Shown: positions 9,102 to 18,338, counted from the stretch's first letter. The stretch is DNA of 33,957 nt from Bdellovibrionales bacterium (GCA_005793345.1 SXSU01000006.1:1-33957); one strand, 5' to 3'. Program-made: numbers and translations. The notes: generated by a model from the sequence alone, not told the origin.

Positions 9102-9710
9102 ATGATAAAAAAACCATCACTATTACAAATGATAATTAGACGAATAGAAATATTTTATGAATTTTTATTTGGTCTTGATTTTAAGTCCGTTAATTCTTTA
9201 GAATACTTAGGATTAGATAGCAATGTAGTTTCAAAGTGTTCTCCTTCTGGAAATAAGTATTTGAAGAAAGCTTTTTCAAATTTGAATATAACAAATCAAG
9301 ACTCGATCTTAGATATAGGTTGCGGAAAGGGCAGTGCAATAAGGGTTTTACTTAAATTCAATTTTAATAAAGTAGATGGGATTGAACTTTCTGAATATTT
9401 AGCTAAAAAAGCAGTAAATAATTTTAATAAGTTAAATAATTTTAAGCCAAAAATATTTCAACAAAACGTATTAGAATTCAAGGATTATAACAACTATAAT
9501 TATTTTTATTTATATAATCCTTTCCCTGGTTCAGTATTTAGTGAGTTTCTAACACTTATTAATAAACAAGTTAGAGAAAAAGATATATATATTGTTTACA
9601 ATAATCCTGTTTGCCATGATTTATTAATTCATGATGGATTTATATTAAAATATACATATCCTGATATGTGGGGGAATGGTATAAATGTATATACAAAAAA
9701 AATTGATTAG
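9102..9710 (+). CDS. Class I SAM-dependent methyltransferase-like protein
   Basis: A 202-residue protein with the SAM-binding motif I, LDIGCGKGSA (D71 to G75), followed by a VDGIELSEYLAKKA acidic-loop segment. The length and motif order fit a small Rossmann-fold methyltransferase. After the middle, the YNPFPG and IVYNNP segments replace the more common post-motif signatures. It lies between the adenylation enzyme and two putative surface-carbohydrate transferases, 8 bases and 2 bases from its neighbours. It could methylate a sugar hydroxyl, or the amino group of an amino acid attached by the cassette just upstream. The target is unknown. Confidence 0.7.
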   Translation: MIKKPSLLQMIIRRIEIFYEFLFGLDFKSVNSLEYLGLDSNVVSKCSPSGNKYLKKAFSNLNITNQDSILDIGCGKGSAIRVLLKFNFNKVDGIELSEYLAKKAVNNFNKLNNFKPKIFQQNVLEFKDYNNYNYFYLYNPFPGSVFSEFLTLINKQVREKDIYIVYNNPVCHDLLIHDGFILKYTYPDMWGNGINVYTKKID

Positions 9711-9712
9711 GC

Positions 9713-10846
9713 TTGAAAATTTACAATCGTAAAATACTTTTTAAAATTAAACAAGGAGTTGACTTTTTAATTTTCGATGAGATAAATTCAGAATATATAC
9801 TAGAGCTTCTTGGTCAAACTTATACTACTGAAATTGCATGCGTAAGGCCAAAGCCAATATATTTGAATTTAAAGTTTTTATTTTTATTTTGTGAATCTTT
9901 TTTTTCTATCTTAAGTAGTATCGAACACGAAAATACTAAATCTACTATTAATAAAGCATATACAAAGTCCATGCTTTTGATTTATAAATCAAAAGCGGTA
10001 ATAACTATGATAGATAATAATAAAGATTTTCACTGGGCATCAAAAAATGTTAAAGGATTGCATTTTATTGCTATACAAAATGGATTTAGATTGGCATATG
10101 TAAATAAGAATTTATTTTTAAATCATTATTTTTGTTTTGGACAACATGAAATTGATTCACTTCCAAAACAAGGACATCAGATAAATAATTTTTACCCTTG
10201 TGGTTCTTTAATTGCTGGCATTAATTTTTCTAGATACGGCGATGTTTCAATAGACTATGACTTGTTGATCATTTCTTGTTGGAGAGGAAATATTGGATTT
10301 GCAAAGGAAGTTAGTGATACTATGTTGTCTATGAGAAAGATGGATTTGTTAATAGCAAAATATCTATCTGAAAGAACCAATATTAAAGCAGCAATAATAC
10401 TTAGGTCCGAAAAAAATAGTGAACATTGGTTTATGCCAGAGCTTAGTATGGACGAGGAAACATACTATAAAAATATTTATAATGACTCGGCTACTATAAT
10501 TCAGAATGATTTTAAAAATAAAAATATCTATAAAGTCATTTTACAAAGTGATTTATTAATTTCTACACTCTCGACTGCTTTGATTGAAGGCTTTGGTATT
10601 GGGAAGAAAAGTTTGCTTTGCAATTTTACAGGTGTACAAGACTATCATATTGATTTTCCTGGTGAGATTACTACAAATTTGGATGATTTCTCTTCTTTTT
10701 CAAACCTTCTTGACAACATATTTAAAATACCTTATTCTGAGTACCTAGATAGATATAATAAACTACAAGCTTATTATATGAACTTTGATCCTGCTAAACC
10801 TATAAAAGAAAGGATTAGAGAAAAAATAACAGAAATATTAATTTAA
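9713..10846 (+). CDS. Surface carbohydrate biosynthesis protein (LA_1612-like), putative transferase
   Basis: A 377-residue protein that resembles the LA_1612-type surface carbohydrate biosynthesis family first described from Leptospira. The overall look is GT-B-like: an IQNGFR segment about one third along, then a C-terminal SDLLISTLSTALIEGFG stretch of the sort that binds the nucleotide donor in CDP-glycerol glycerophosphotransferase-like and capsule transferases. It begins with TTG two bases after the preceding stop; no better in-frame ATG is near. The family is not biochemically defined as far as I know, so glycosyl or phosphoglycosyl transfer is an inference from fold and context. Confidence 0.6.
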   Translation: MKIYNRKILFKIKQGVDFLIFDEINSEYILELLGQTYTTEIACVRPKPIYLNLKFLFLFCESFFSILSSIEHENTKSTINKAYTKSMLLIYKSKAVITMIDNNKDFHWASKNVKGLHFIAIQNGFRLAYVNKNLFLNHYFCFGQHEIDSLPKQGHQINNFYPCGSLIAGINFSRYGDVSIDYDLLIISCWRGNIGFAKEVSDTMLSMRKMDLLIAKYLSERTNIKAAIILRSEKNSEHWFMPELSMDEETYYKNIYNDSATIIQNDFKNKNIYKVILQSDLLISTLSTALIEGFGIGKKSLLCNFTGVQDYHIDFPGEITTNLDDFSSFSNLLDNIFKIPYSEYLDRYNKLQAYYMNFDPAKPIKERIREKITEILI

Positions 10847-10855
10847 AACTCTTAA

Positions 10856-12586
10856 TTGGCAACACTTTTTTTAACAACTCCTGTAGAAAAAATAAACAGT
10901 TTTGAAAAAAACATTTTGTTTTTAGGAGAGTGGTGTAAATTGTACCCGGATCATAATAAATCCCAGAATATAGAAATACATAAGTATCATTGGGATGATC
11001 GATTGAAATTTATTCAAGATTATAAATATCTTACTGATTTATATGAAAAATATTTGTTTGAATTTTCCAATAAATTAAATGAAATACATAAAAGAAATGA
11101 AGATTCTAGATATTGGAGAATTATAATTGGCCCTTGGTTAAGGTTTTTTATTGATGTGACTTTTGATCGATTTGAATGTATAAGAACACTAGAGGAGAAA
11201 AAAATTGACAATTCACATATCTACAAATATAATATTGAAGACTTTATTCCTCAAGATTTTACTGAATTTTATGATCAAATTAGAAATGATAGTTGGAATC
11301 ATGCAATATTTTCGGAATGTATTTTATTTTTCGGAATTAAACATACATTCATTGATTATCCTCCACATGAGATTCATCTCTCCAAAAAAGTAGTAAAAAA
11401 TAAACTAAAAAGTAAGCTGTTAAACTTATATAATTCCTTATTTCCTAGAAGATTTAATTCAATTGCAATTGTAGAGCCCTACATAAATATATATAAAACC
11501 TTTAAATTAAATTTAGCATTAGGTCAGTTTCCAATTTTCGGCACTTTCACAAAAGAAATAGATAATACTTTTATACATAAATCAAGAAAAGAAATCACTT
11601 TCAATACCTTAAAAAAGACAAAATTTGAATTTTTTTTAGAAAATATTATTTTTAAATTAATTCCTAATTCATATTTAGAAAATTTATCTAATTATGAAAA
11701 ATTAGGATTATCAAAATACCCATTAAATCCAAAATTAATTTTCACATCTAATGCCTATCAGGCAAATGATACATTTAAAATATGGACCGCATTTTACGTT
11801 GCTAAAGGAGTTCCTTTAATAATTGAGCAACATGGAGGCCATTTTGGAATTGGTTTAATTAATCAAACTGAAACTCATCAAATTAAAATTGCTACTATTT
11901 TCGCGAGTTGGGGATGGGGAAGTAGTGAAAATGTATGTTCAATGCCTTCTTTGAAATTAAACAAATCGTTTTTGTTTAAATATAATAAAACAGGTAAAAT
12001 ATTAATAACTACTCCTTCTTATCCTCGCTATTTCTATTGCTCTTTTAGCGTACCCTTTTCTGGTCAATTTCTTTCTTATTTAGATGGCTTATTTATTTTC
12101 TTAAATGGATTAAATTTAAATACTACAAAAAATTTACTAATTAGAACAGACGCAGATATTTTTGGGTGGAATATTAATAAAAGGATTGAGGATAGAGGTT
12201 TCGGTTGGGCAATTGATAAAAAAAACATCAATTTATTTGATAGTCTTAAAGAAGCTAAAATTTCAATTTCAACTTATAATGCAACTATTTTTTTAGAAAC
12301 ATTAGCGATGAATTTCCCAACTCTGGTTTATTTTGATTTTTCTTATTACGAAATAAGAGAAGATGCTTTAGAAATGATTACTATTTTATTGGAAGCAAAT
12401 ATATTACATAAATCTCCTGAGGATGCCTATCAATTTCTTAATAATATACATGACGAAATCGAAAATTGGTGGTTTTCTAAAATTGTGCAAGATGCAAGAC
12501 TGATTTTTTGTAACAAATATGCTCGTACTTCTAGTAAATGTATTAATGATTGGAAAATATTTTTAAATACTTATAAGAATGACTAA
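10856..12586 (+). CDS. LIC12162-family putative transferase
   Basis: A 576-residue protein matching the pattern of the LIC12162 family of O-antigen-locus transferases: an N-terminal LFLTTP followed by a FLGEWC segment, a tryptophan-rich region with YWRIIIGPWL, and a middle EQHGGHFGIG motif like those of KpsS/KpsC-type capsule transferases. A C-terminal segment (ISTYNATIFLETLAMNFP) would bind a nucleotide-sugar donor. The TTG start at 10856 is preferred because the conserved N-terminal motifs begin immediately after it. In other genomes the family sits beside nonulosonate genes, and this context agrees, so transfer of the CMP-activated acid is plausible but unproven. It overlaps the next gene by 8 bases. 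Confidence 0.75.
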   Translation: MATLFLTTPVEKINSFEKNILFLGEWCKLYPDHNKSQNIEIHKYHWDDRLKFIQDYKYLTDLYEKYLFEFSNKLNEIHKRNEDSRYWRIIIGPWLRFFIDVTFDRFECIRTLEEKKIDNSHIYKYNIEDFIPQDFTEFYDQIRNDSWNHAIFSECILFFGIKHTFIDYPPHEIHLSKKVVKNKLKSKLLNLYNSLFPRRFNSIAIVEPYINIYKTFKLNLALGQFPIFGTFTKEIDNTFIHKSRKEITFNTLKKTKFEFFLENIIFKLIPNSYLENLSNYEKLGLSKYPLNPKLIFTSNAYQANDTFKIWTAFYVAKGVPLIIEQHGGHFGIGLINQTETHQIKIATIFASWGWGSSENVCSMPSLKLNKSFLFKYNKTGKILITTPSYPRYFYCSFSVPFSGQFLSYLDGLFIFLNGLNLNTTKNLLIRTDADIFGWNINKRIEDRGFGWAIDKKNINLFDSLKEAKISISTYNATIFLETLAMNFPTLVYFDFSYYEIREDALEMITILLEANILHKSPEDAYQFLNNIHDEIENWWFSKIVQDARLIFCNKYARTSSKCINDWKIFLNTYKND

Positions 12587-13427
12587 AATTTCATATAAAG
12601 ATGTAAAATCGAAGTGCACAAAAGATAGGTTTTTTCCATATGACGACTGGAGAGATAGGTTATTTGTACCACCATCTATTTTTTTAGTTTGGATTTTTGT
12701 TAGATTTAAAGTAAGTGGAAATGCTGTATCTTTTCTCTCTGGCTTTGTAGCAATATTAGGCGGTATATTAATTTCTATGGAAAATAAGGTTTTCATCTTT
12801 ATCGGATCTTTTGCATACATTTTGTATTATTTATTAGATTATGTTGATGGTGGAGTTGCAAGGTTTAATGGGTCATCCGGAATAGGAGGTCAATATATTG
12901 ACTGGTTAATGCATACAGTCTCTTCGCTTGGTATTTTTATTGGTATTTTTATTGGAGCATTGAATTCAAATGGTACATGGGTTATGCCATTTGGAGTTCT
13001 TACTACAATTGCTTGTACACTTAATTTAGAGAGATATTCATTTGGATGGTTTTCAATTTGCATGCATCGTCAACAGCAAGTAGTTAAAAATATTAATACA
13101 ACTCTATTGCCAATTAAAAATATTAGTAATCAAACTAAAGAGAATATTATTGTTAAGGGGATGAAATATATTTCTACATTGCTTTTTCACGAAAATTATT
13201 CAATTTTTTTGATTCCAATATTAGCTTTTTTAAATTTATTCATTAATAAAAATTATATAGATTTTAGATTGATAATTCTTTTTGCAGGTTCATTTATTTA
13301 CTTTCCAACGATTTTGATTGATATTTTAAGAATTTCAAATAATAATGTAATTGACAAATCATACAATGATCTTTTTTTTGGAAATAAAAAACCTAATTTA
13401 CCTAAAGATCATTTTTTCGGGAATTAA
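12579..13427 (+). CDS. CDP-alcohol phosphotransferase family membrane protein
   Basis: A 282-residue polytopic membrane protein with the CDP-alcohol phosphotransferase signature, from D87 through D90-G91, A94-R95, G104 and D108. The position of the fourth aspartate, normally the catalytic base, is His112 here, which is unusual. Enzymes of this family move a phospho-alcohol group from a CDP-alcohol to a lipid or other hydroxyl at the membrane. The gene lies directly before a fused nucleotidyltransferase/aminotransferase that could make the CDP-amino-alcohol donor. It may decorate the polysaccharide or make an unusual phospholipid. The family assignment is firm; the headgroup is not known. Confidence 0.85.
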   Translation: MTKISYKDVKSKCTKDRFFPYDDWRDRLFVPPSIFLVWIFVRFKVSGNAVSFLSGFVAILGGILISMENKVFIFIGSFAYILYYLLDYVDGGVARFNGSSGIGGQYIDWLMHTVSSLGIFIGIFIGALNSNGTWVMPFGVLTTIACTLNLERYSFGWFSICMHRQQQVVKNINTTLLPIKNISNQTKENIIVKGMKYISTLLFHENYSIFLIPILAFLNLFINKNYIDFRLIILFAGSFIYFPTILIDILRISNNNVIDKSYNDLFFGNKKPNLPKDHFFGN

Positions 13428-13446
13428 CAATAAAAATAATATTTAA

Positions 13447-15234
13447 ATGAAAGCACTTATTTTAGCTGCCGGTTTTGGAAATAGAATGAGTCCATTAACA
13501 AATAACAAGCACAAAACATTGTTAGAAATTGATGGAGAGCCTATTATGGATCGCATCATCAACTCATTATTAATTAATAGTGTTAATGAAATTTTAGTAG
13601 TAACTGGTTATAGATCCGAAGAACTGATTTCGCATTTAGAAAATACATTTCCAAATGTAATGTTTGAATTTGTTCATAATGAACGTTTTAGAGAGACAAA
13701 CAATATATTTTCATTATCATTGGCATTTGAACAAAAAATTATTGATGATGATATCTTATTAATTGAATCTGATTTAATTTATACAACTGAGGTTATTTCA
13801 AAAGCTATTAATTCTAGCTATGATAATGTTGCATTGGTGAGCCCATATGCTATAGGACTTGATGGAACAGTAGTTCAAGTGCAAAACAACCAAATTACCA
13901 ATATTTTCCCACCGCATTTACAAGATGAAAATTTCAATCTTTTTGATAAATTTAAAACATTAAATATTTATAAATTTTCAAAAGAATTTTGCAACAATGA
14001 GTTTAAAAAATTATTAACATATTATGCAAATGTTATAGATGACAATTGTTATTACGAGCTGATACTTGGAATTTTAATTTATATGCAAAAACGAACAATT
14101 TATTGCGAAATAATTGAAAATGATAAATGGGTAGAAGTTGACGATCCAAATGACATGATGGGAGCAGAGTTTGTTTTTAATAAAAAAAATAGATTAAACA
14201 TTTTAGAAGATAGTTTCGGAGGATTTTGGAATTTTGATGTATTAGATTTCTGTTTTATTAGAAATATGTATTTCCCAACTACATCATTAATGGCAGAAAT
14301 TCGAAATAATTTAACTTGGCTTCTTAATAATTATGGATCTAAGCAAAAAATATTAAACAGAAAACTTTCTTATGTACTTCAATACAAAGAAGACAATCTG
14401 ATTGTTTTAAACGGTGCTGCACAAATTTTCCCAATATTAAGAATTATTTTAAAAAATAGACAAGTTTTAATTCCAACACCTACATTCGGAGAGTATAATA
14501 GAATTTTTAATAACCCAAATACTTATACTGATTCCATTGGGTTTAATGAAGAAGAAATATCTCAAAAACTAAGATTATCAGACTCAATAGTATTTGTTAA
14601 TCCAAATAATCCGACAGGAAGTATTTTGTCAACTGAATGGATATTCGATCTTTCAAATAAAAACCCGGATAAATTATTTATCATCGATGAGTCGTTTATT
14701 GAATTTTCTGAACAAAAATCAATAATTTCTTACTTAGAAAATTCCAGAAATAACAACATATTAGTTATCAGAAGCATGAGTAAGAGTTATGGAATGCCTG
14801 GGGTACGTTTGGGGTTTGTATATACTAATAATGAAATAATTAAAGAGCAAATAATTCAGAATCTACCAATATGGAATTTGAATTCTGTTGCAGAATTTTT
14901 TTTAGAGATAATATTAAAAAATAAAAGAGCACTTATAAATTCTTTTGCTCAAACCAAATTAGATCGTAATGATTTCAGAAATAAGTTACAACAACAAAAT
15001 TATATTAAAAAAGCATATGAGAGTGAGGCAAATTTTTTGCTTATTAGTATTGACAATTCAAAATATGACTCAAGTAATTTAGTACTTTATTTGTTAAATG
15101 AATGTAATATTTATATAAAAGAAGTTTCTGAAAAACTGAATAAAAATGGCTTTAGATTTTATAGAATTGCAGTTCGTTTGCCGCATGAAAATGATTTATT
15201 AATCACTTCATTAAATTCTTTCTTTAATAAGTAA
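13447..15234 (+). CDS. Fused nucleotidyltransferase (LicC/PntC-like) and class I PLP aminotransferase
   Basis: A 595-residue two-domain protein. Residues 1 to about 240 are a sugar-nucleotidyltransferase-like domain with the LAAGFGNRM loop and a following KTLLEIDG; relatives include LicC (choline phosphate) and PntC (2-aminoethylphosphonate) cytidylyltransferases. Residues about 250-595 are a HisC/CobD-type fold I PLP enzyme with NPNNPTG and SMSKSYGMPGVRLG, in which K446 is the Schiff-base lysine. Together they could form (by amination or decarboxylation) and then CTP-activate an amino-alcohol phosphate or aminophosphonate, feeding the phosphotransferase encoded 19 bases upstream. No PEP mutase or phosphonopyruvate decarboxylase is in the window, so a phosphonate is not shown. 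Confidence 0.85.
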   Translation: MKALILAAGFGNRMSPLTNNKHKTLLEIDGEPIMDRIINSLLINSVNEILVVTGYRSEELISHLENTFPNVMFEFVHNERFRETNNIFSLSLAFEQKIIDDDILLIESDLIYTTEVISKAINSSYDNVALVSPYAIGLDGTVVQVQNNQITNIFPPHLQDENFNLFDKFKTLNIYKFSKEFCNNEFKKLLTYYANVIDDNCYYELILGILIYMQKRTIYCEIIENDKWVEVDDPNDMMGAEFVFNKKNRLNILEDSFGGFWNFDVLDFCFIRNMYFPTTSLMAEIRNNLTWLLNNYGSKQKILNRKLSYVLQYKEDNLIVLNGAAQIFPILRIILKNRQVLIPTPTFGEYNRIFNNPNTYTDSIGFNEEEISQKLRLSDSIVFVNPNNPTGSILSTEWIFDLSNKNPDKLFIIDESFIEFSEQKSIISYLENSRNNNILVIRSMSKSYGMPGVRLGFVYTNNEIIKEQIIQNLPIWNLNSVAEFFLEIILKNKRALINSFAQTKLDRNDFRNKLQQQNYIKKAYESEANFLLISIDNSKYDSSNLVLYLLNECNIYIKEVSEKLNKNGFRFYRIAVRLPHENDLLITSLNSFFNK

Positions 15235-15243
15235 AATTCTAAA

Positions 15244-16422
15244 ATGGATAATAAATTAAAAGTACTTGCAGTAATTCCTGCTAGAGGAGGGTCTAAAGGG
15301 ATACCCAATAAAAATATAAAAAACCTACTAGGTCAGCCATTAATAAGTTATTCTATTACTGAGGCACATAAATCTATTTATATTGATAGGGTAGTTGTAT
15401 CTACAGATAGCTTATTAATTTCCGAAGTATCGAAAAATTTTGGTGCAGATGTGGTAATTAGACCAGAAAATATAAGTGGTGATAAATCTTCATCTGAGGA
15501 AGCCCTCCTTCACACTTTAAATGAACTTAAGATGCTTGAAAATTATATACCTGATATAATTTTGTTTATTCAATGTACTTCACCATTAACTATAAGCGAA
15601 GACATGGATGGTCTATTACAAAAGCTAATTGAGGAAAATGCCGATTCAGCCCTGAGTGTATCTAAATTTTATCATTTTATTTGGAAAAATAATAATGGTA
15701 ACGCAATCGGAATTAATCATGAAAAGTCAATTAGACCAATGCGACAAGATCGTGAATCACAATTTCTAGAAAACGGCGCAATTTATGCTTTTAAATATAA
15801 AGGGTTCATAGAAAACAAATATCGTTTTTTTGGGAAAACGGTTTTTTATGAAATGCCTCAAAGACGTAATCTAGAAATTGACGAACCATTCGATTTTTTG
15901 TTAGCAGAATCTATTTTAACCAATATTAGAGTTCAACACGCATCTAAAAAGCTTCCCAATAAAATAGATTTGATAGTCATGGATTTTGACGGAGTATTTA
16001 CTGACAATAATGTATATGTTTTAGAAGATGGCAGGGAAGCGGTTAAATGCAGTAGAGGTGATGGTATGGGGCTGGGATTATTGAAAAATAAGGGTTTTAA
16101 TATGTTGGTGTTTTCTACAGAGAAAAATCCAGTAGTAACAGCTCGATGTAAGAAGCTTGGTATTGAAGTAATTCAAGATGTTACAAATAAATTGCCTGCT
16201 TTGTCCAAAGTTTTAGTTGAACGAGATGTTTCAATTGAAAATGTAGTTTATATTGGGAATGATATAAATGACTTGGAATGTATTATTGCGGTTGGTTGTG
16301 GAATCGCAGTAAATGATGCTGTTATACAAGTTAAAAGAAATGCAGATATCATTTTACAATCAAATGGAGGTAATGGAGCATTAAGAGAGTTGGCTGAACT
16401 AATTATAGATAATAAAATTTAA
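15244..16422 (+). CDS. neuA: Acylneuraminate cytidylyltransferase fused to KdsC-type HAD phosphatase
   Basis: A 392-residue fusion. Residues 1 to about 230 are NeuA-like, with PARGGSKGIPNKNIK (CTP loop) and the usual VSTDS segment, activating a nonulosonic acid as its CMP derivative. Residues about 240-392 are a KdsC-type HAD domain with the DFDGVFTD catalytic motif (D247 and D249) and GNDINDLE, expected to remove a phosphate from the acid or its precursor. Such NeuA-HAD fusions are known in several bacteria. The gene is about 13 kb from the NeuB-like gene but in the same plus-strand array. The exact acid (sialic, legionaminic, pseudaminic or other) is not determined. Confidence 0.87.
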   Translation: MDNKLKVLAVIPARGGSKGIPNKNIKNLLGQPLISYSITEAHKSIYIDRVVVSTDSLLISEVSKNFGADVVIRPENISGDKSSSEEALLHTLNELKMLENYIPDIILFIQCTSPLTISEDMDGLLQKLIEENADSALSVSKFYHFIWKNNNGNAIGINHEKSIRPMRQDRESQFLENGAIYAFKYKGFIENKYRFFGKTVFYEMPQRRNLEIDEPFDFLLAESILTNIRVQHASKKLPNKIDLIVMDFDGVFTDNNVYVLEDGREAVKCSRGDGMGLGLLKNKGFNMLVFSTEKNPVVTARCKKLGIEVIQDVTNKLPALSKVLVERDVSIENVVYIGNDINDLECIIAVGCGIAVNDAVIQVKRNADIILQSNGGNGALRELAELIIDNKI

Positions 16423-16438
16423 TACAAAAAAAATTTAA

Positions 16439-17209
16439 ATGAAAACTGTTATTTTATGTGGAGGACTCGGTACTAGATTAAGCGAGGAAACTCATTTAAA
16501 GCCAAAACCAATGGTTGAAATCGGTGGGCGACCAATACTTTGGCATGTAATGAAAGTTTATGAAAAACATGGTAACCATGATTTTGTTTTAGCCTTAGGT
16601 TATAAGGGTGAAGTTATAAAAGATTATTTCTTAAATTATCATGCTAGACAAAGTGATATTACCGTGAAATTAAAATCAGGAAACCTTGATTTTTCAAACC
16701 CAACTTCTGAAGACTGGAATGTATCTTTAATTGACACAGGTGCTAAAACAATGACCGGTGGACGTTTATTAAGATTAAAAAGTCATTTAGTTAATGAAGA
16801 AACTTTTATGTTGACTTATGGCGATGGAGTATCAGATGTGAATATTGAGGATTTGATAAAATTTCATAAAAGTCATGGAAAAATTGCTACTGTAACTGCT
16901 GTTAGACCTCCAGTTCGATTTGGAGAACTACTAATCAATAATAATAAGAAAGTAGAACAATTTCAGGAAAAACCACAGGCGGCTGAAGGTTGGATAAATG
17001 GTGGTTATTTTGTTTTCGAAAGTAAAATATTTAATTATATAGAAAATGATTCAACTTTATTGGAGCGAGAGCCATTAGAAAATCTTGCAAAATCTGGTGA
17101 GCTTATGGCTTTTCAGCACTCTGGATTTTGGCAGTGTATGGATACTATTAGAGATAAAGAATATTTACAAGAATTATTTAATAATGGGAATGCTCCTTGG
17201 TTAAAATAA
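16439..17209 (+). CDS. rfbF: Glucose-1-phosphate cytidylyltransferase
   Basis: A 256-residue enzyme that makes CDP-glucose from CTP and glucose 1-phosphate. The nucleotide loop is GGLGTRLSEET (residues 7-17), followed by KPKPMVEIGGRPILWHVM, which is the characteristic opening of RfbF/DdhA. Further on, TYGDGVSDV holds the metal-binding Asp, and EKPQ, GWINGGYFVF and FWQCMDTIRDKE are typical of the family. The full length fits. It starts a compact CDP-deoxyhexose branch with the dehydratase encoded 13 bases downstream. Confidence 0.94.
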   Translation: MKTVILCGGLGTRLSEETHLKPKPMVEIGGRPILWHVMKVYEKHGNHDFVLALGYKGEVIKDYFLNYHARQSDITVKLKSGNLDFSNPTSEDWNVSLIDTGAKTMTGGRLLRLKSHLVNEETFMLTYGDGVSDVNIEDLIKFHKSHGKIATVTAVRPPVRFGELLINNNKKVEQFQEKPQAAEGWINGGYFVFESKIFNYIENDSTLLEREPLENLAKSGELMAFQHSGFWQCMDTIRDKEYLQELFNNGNAPWLK

Positions 17210-17222
17210 AAAATTAATTATA

Positions 17223-18338
17223 ATGTTTTGGAATATTTATAAAAACAAAAAAGTTTTGATAACCGGTCATACTGGATTTAAAGGTAGTTGGTTGTCAACA
17301 TGGTTAATAAAGCTTGGCGCGAATGTTGTTGGAGTATCAATTGACATTCCAACAAACCCTTCAATGTTTGTTGATTTAGAATTAGAAAAAAAAATGAAGC
17401 ATGTAATCGCCGATGTAAGAGATTACTCAACTATTCAAAAAATCCTCATTGAAGAAAAGCCTGATTTTATTTTTCATTTAGCTGCTCAAGCTATAGTTTC
17501 AAAGTCATATTCTAATCCCACAGAAACAATGACTACAAATATCATAGGAACAATGAATATTCTTGAATCACTTAGGTCTTACAATGCAAGTTGTGTGGCA
17601 ATTATGATTACAAGTGACAAGTGTTATGATAATGTTGAGTGGATTTGGGGGTATAAGGAAACAGATCAAATGGGGGGCAAAGATATATATAGTGGTTCAA
17701 AGGGAGCTGCTGAACTTGTAATTAAATCTTATATTCATTCTTTTTTTAATAATGAAAATCATCCGGTCAAAATTGGAATTGGTCGTGCTGGTAATGTAAT
17801 TGGTGGCGGTGATTGGGCAACAGACAGGATTGTTGTTGACTGTATGAAAAACTGGAATTCAGGGAAAATAGTTGAAATCAGAAGTCCAAAGGCAACTAGA
17901 CCTTGGCAACATGTATTAGAACCCTTAAGCGGATATTTATCACTTGGAGCAAATATTTTTTTAAATAATAAGTTACACGGTGAAGCTTTCAATTTTGGAC
18001 CAAGAGCTGAGCAAAATCATACAGTAGTTGATTTAATTACGGATTTGTCTAGATATTGGGGTTTTGAAAATAGCAACAAGGCTTATAATATTACAGATGA
18101 AATTCCATTTCATGAAGCAGGATTATTGAAATTAAATTGCGACAAGGCTTTATTCTACTTAAAATGGGAATCAAACTTGAAATATAATGAAACTATAAAA
18201 TTGATAGCTGAGTGGTATTTATCTTATTTTAATAAAGAAAAAGACTTGTTTAGTAAAACAATTGCACAGATTTTAGAATATGAAAATATTGCAATTAAAA
18301 GAAATAACTCATGGTCTAAACAATTAAGTAATGAATAA
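17223..18338 (+). CDS. rfbG: CDP-glucose 4,6-dehydratase
   Basis: A 371-residue SDR-type dehydratase that converts CDP-glucose to CDP-4-keto-6-deoxyglucose. The N-terminus has GHTGFKGSWLS, the distinctive NAD-binding form in RfbG/DdhB, then HLAAQ, TSDKCYDN, and the catalytic YSGSK (Y156, K160). GRAGNVIGGGDWA and RPWQHVLEPL are also hallmarks. Length is normal. It overlaps the following epimerase-like gene by 8 bases, so the pathway genes are coupled. No DdhC-type 3-dehydrase is nearby, pointing to a CDP-6-deoxyhexose rather than a 3,6-dideoxyhexose. Confidence 0.94.
   Translation: MFWNIYKNKKVLITGHTGFKGSWLSTWLIKLGANVVGVSIDIPTNPSMFVDLELEKKMKHVIADVRDYSTIQKILIEEKPDFIFHLAAQAIVSKSYSNPTETMTTNIIGTMNILESLRSYNASCVAIMITSDKCYDNVEWIWGYKETDQMGGKDIYSGSKGAAELVIKSYIHSFFNNENHPVKIGIGRAGNVIGGGDWATDRIVVDCMKNWNSGKIVEIRSPKATRPWQHVLEPLSGYLSLGANIFLNNKLHGEAFNFGPRAEQNHTVVDLITDLSRYWGFENSNKAYNITDEIPFHEAGLLKLNCDKALFYLKWESNLKYNETIKLIAEWYLSYFNKEKDLFSKTIAQILEYENIAIKRNNSWSKQLSNE

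Noticed and set aside
12925..12960. Short tandem repeat (GGTATTTTTATT copies)
   Set aside because: It encodes an in-frame Gly-Ile-Phe-Ile repeat in a membrane helix of the CDP-alcohol phosphotransferase, so coding constraint explains it.
13447..15234. The fused nucleotidyltransferase/aminotransferase as proof of phosphonate synthesis
   Set aside because: The fusion resembles PntC-transaminase proteins, but PEP mutase and phosphonopyruvate decarboxylase are absent from the window, so it is kept only as one option.
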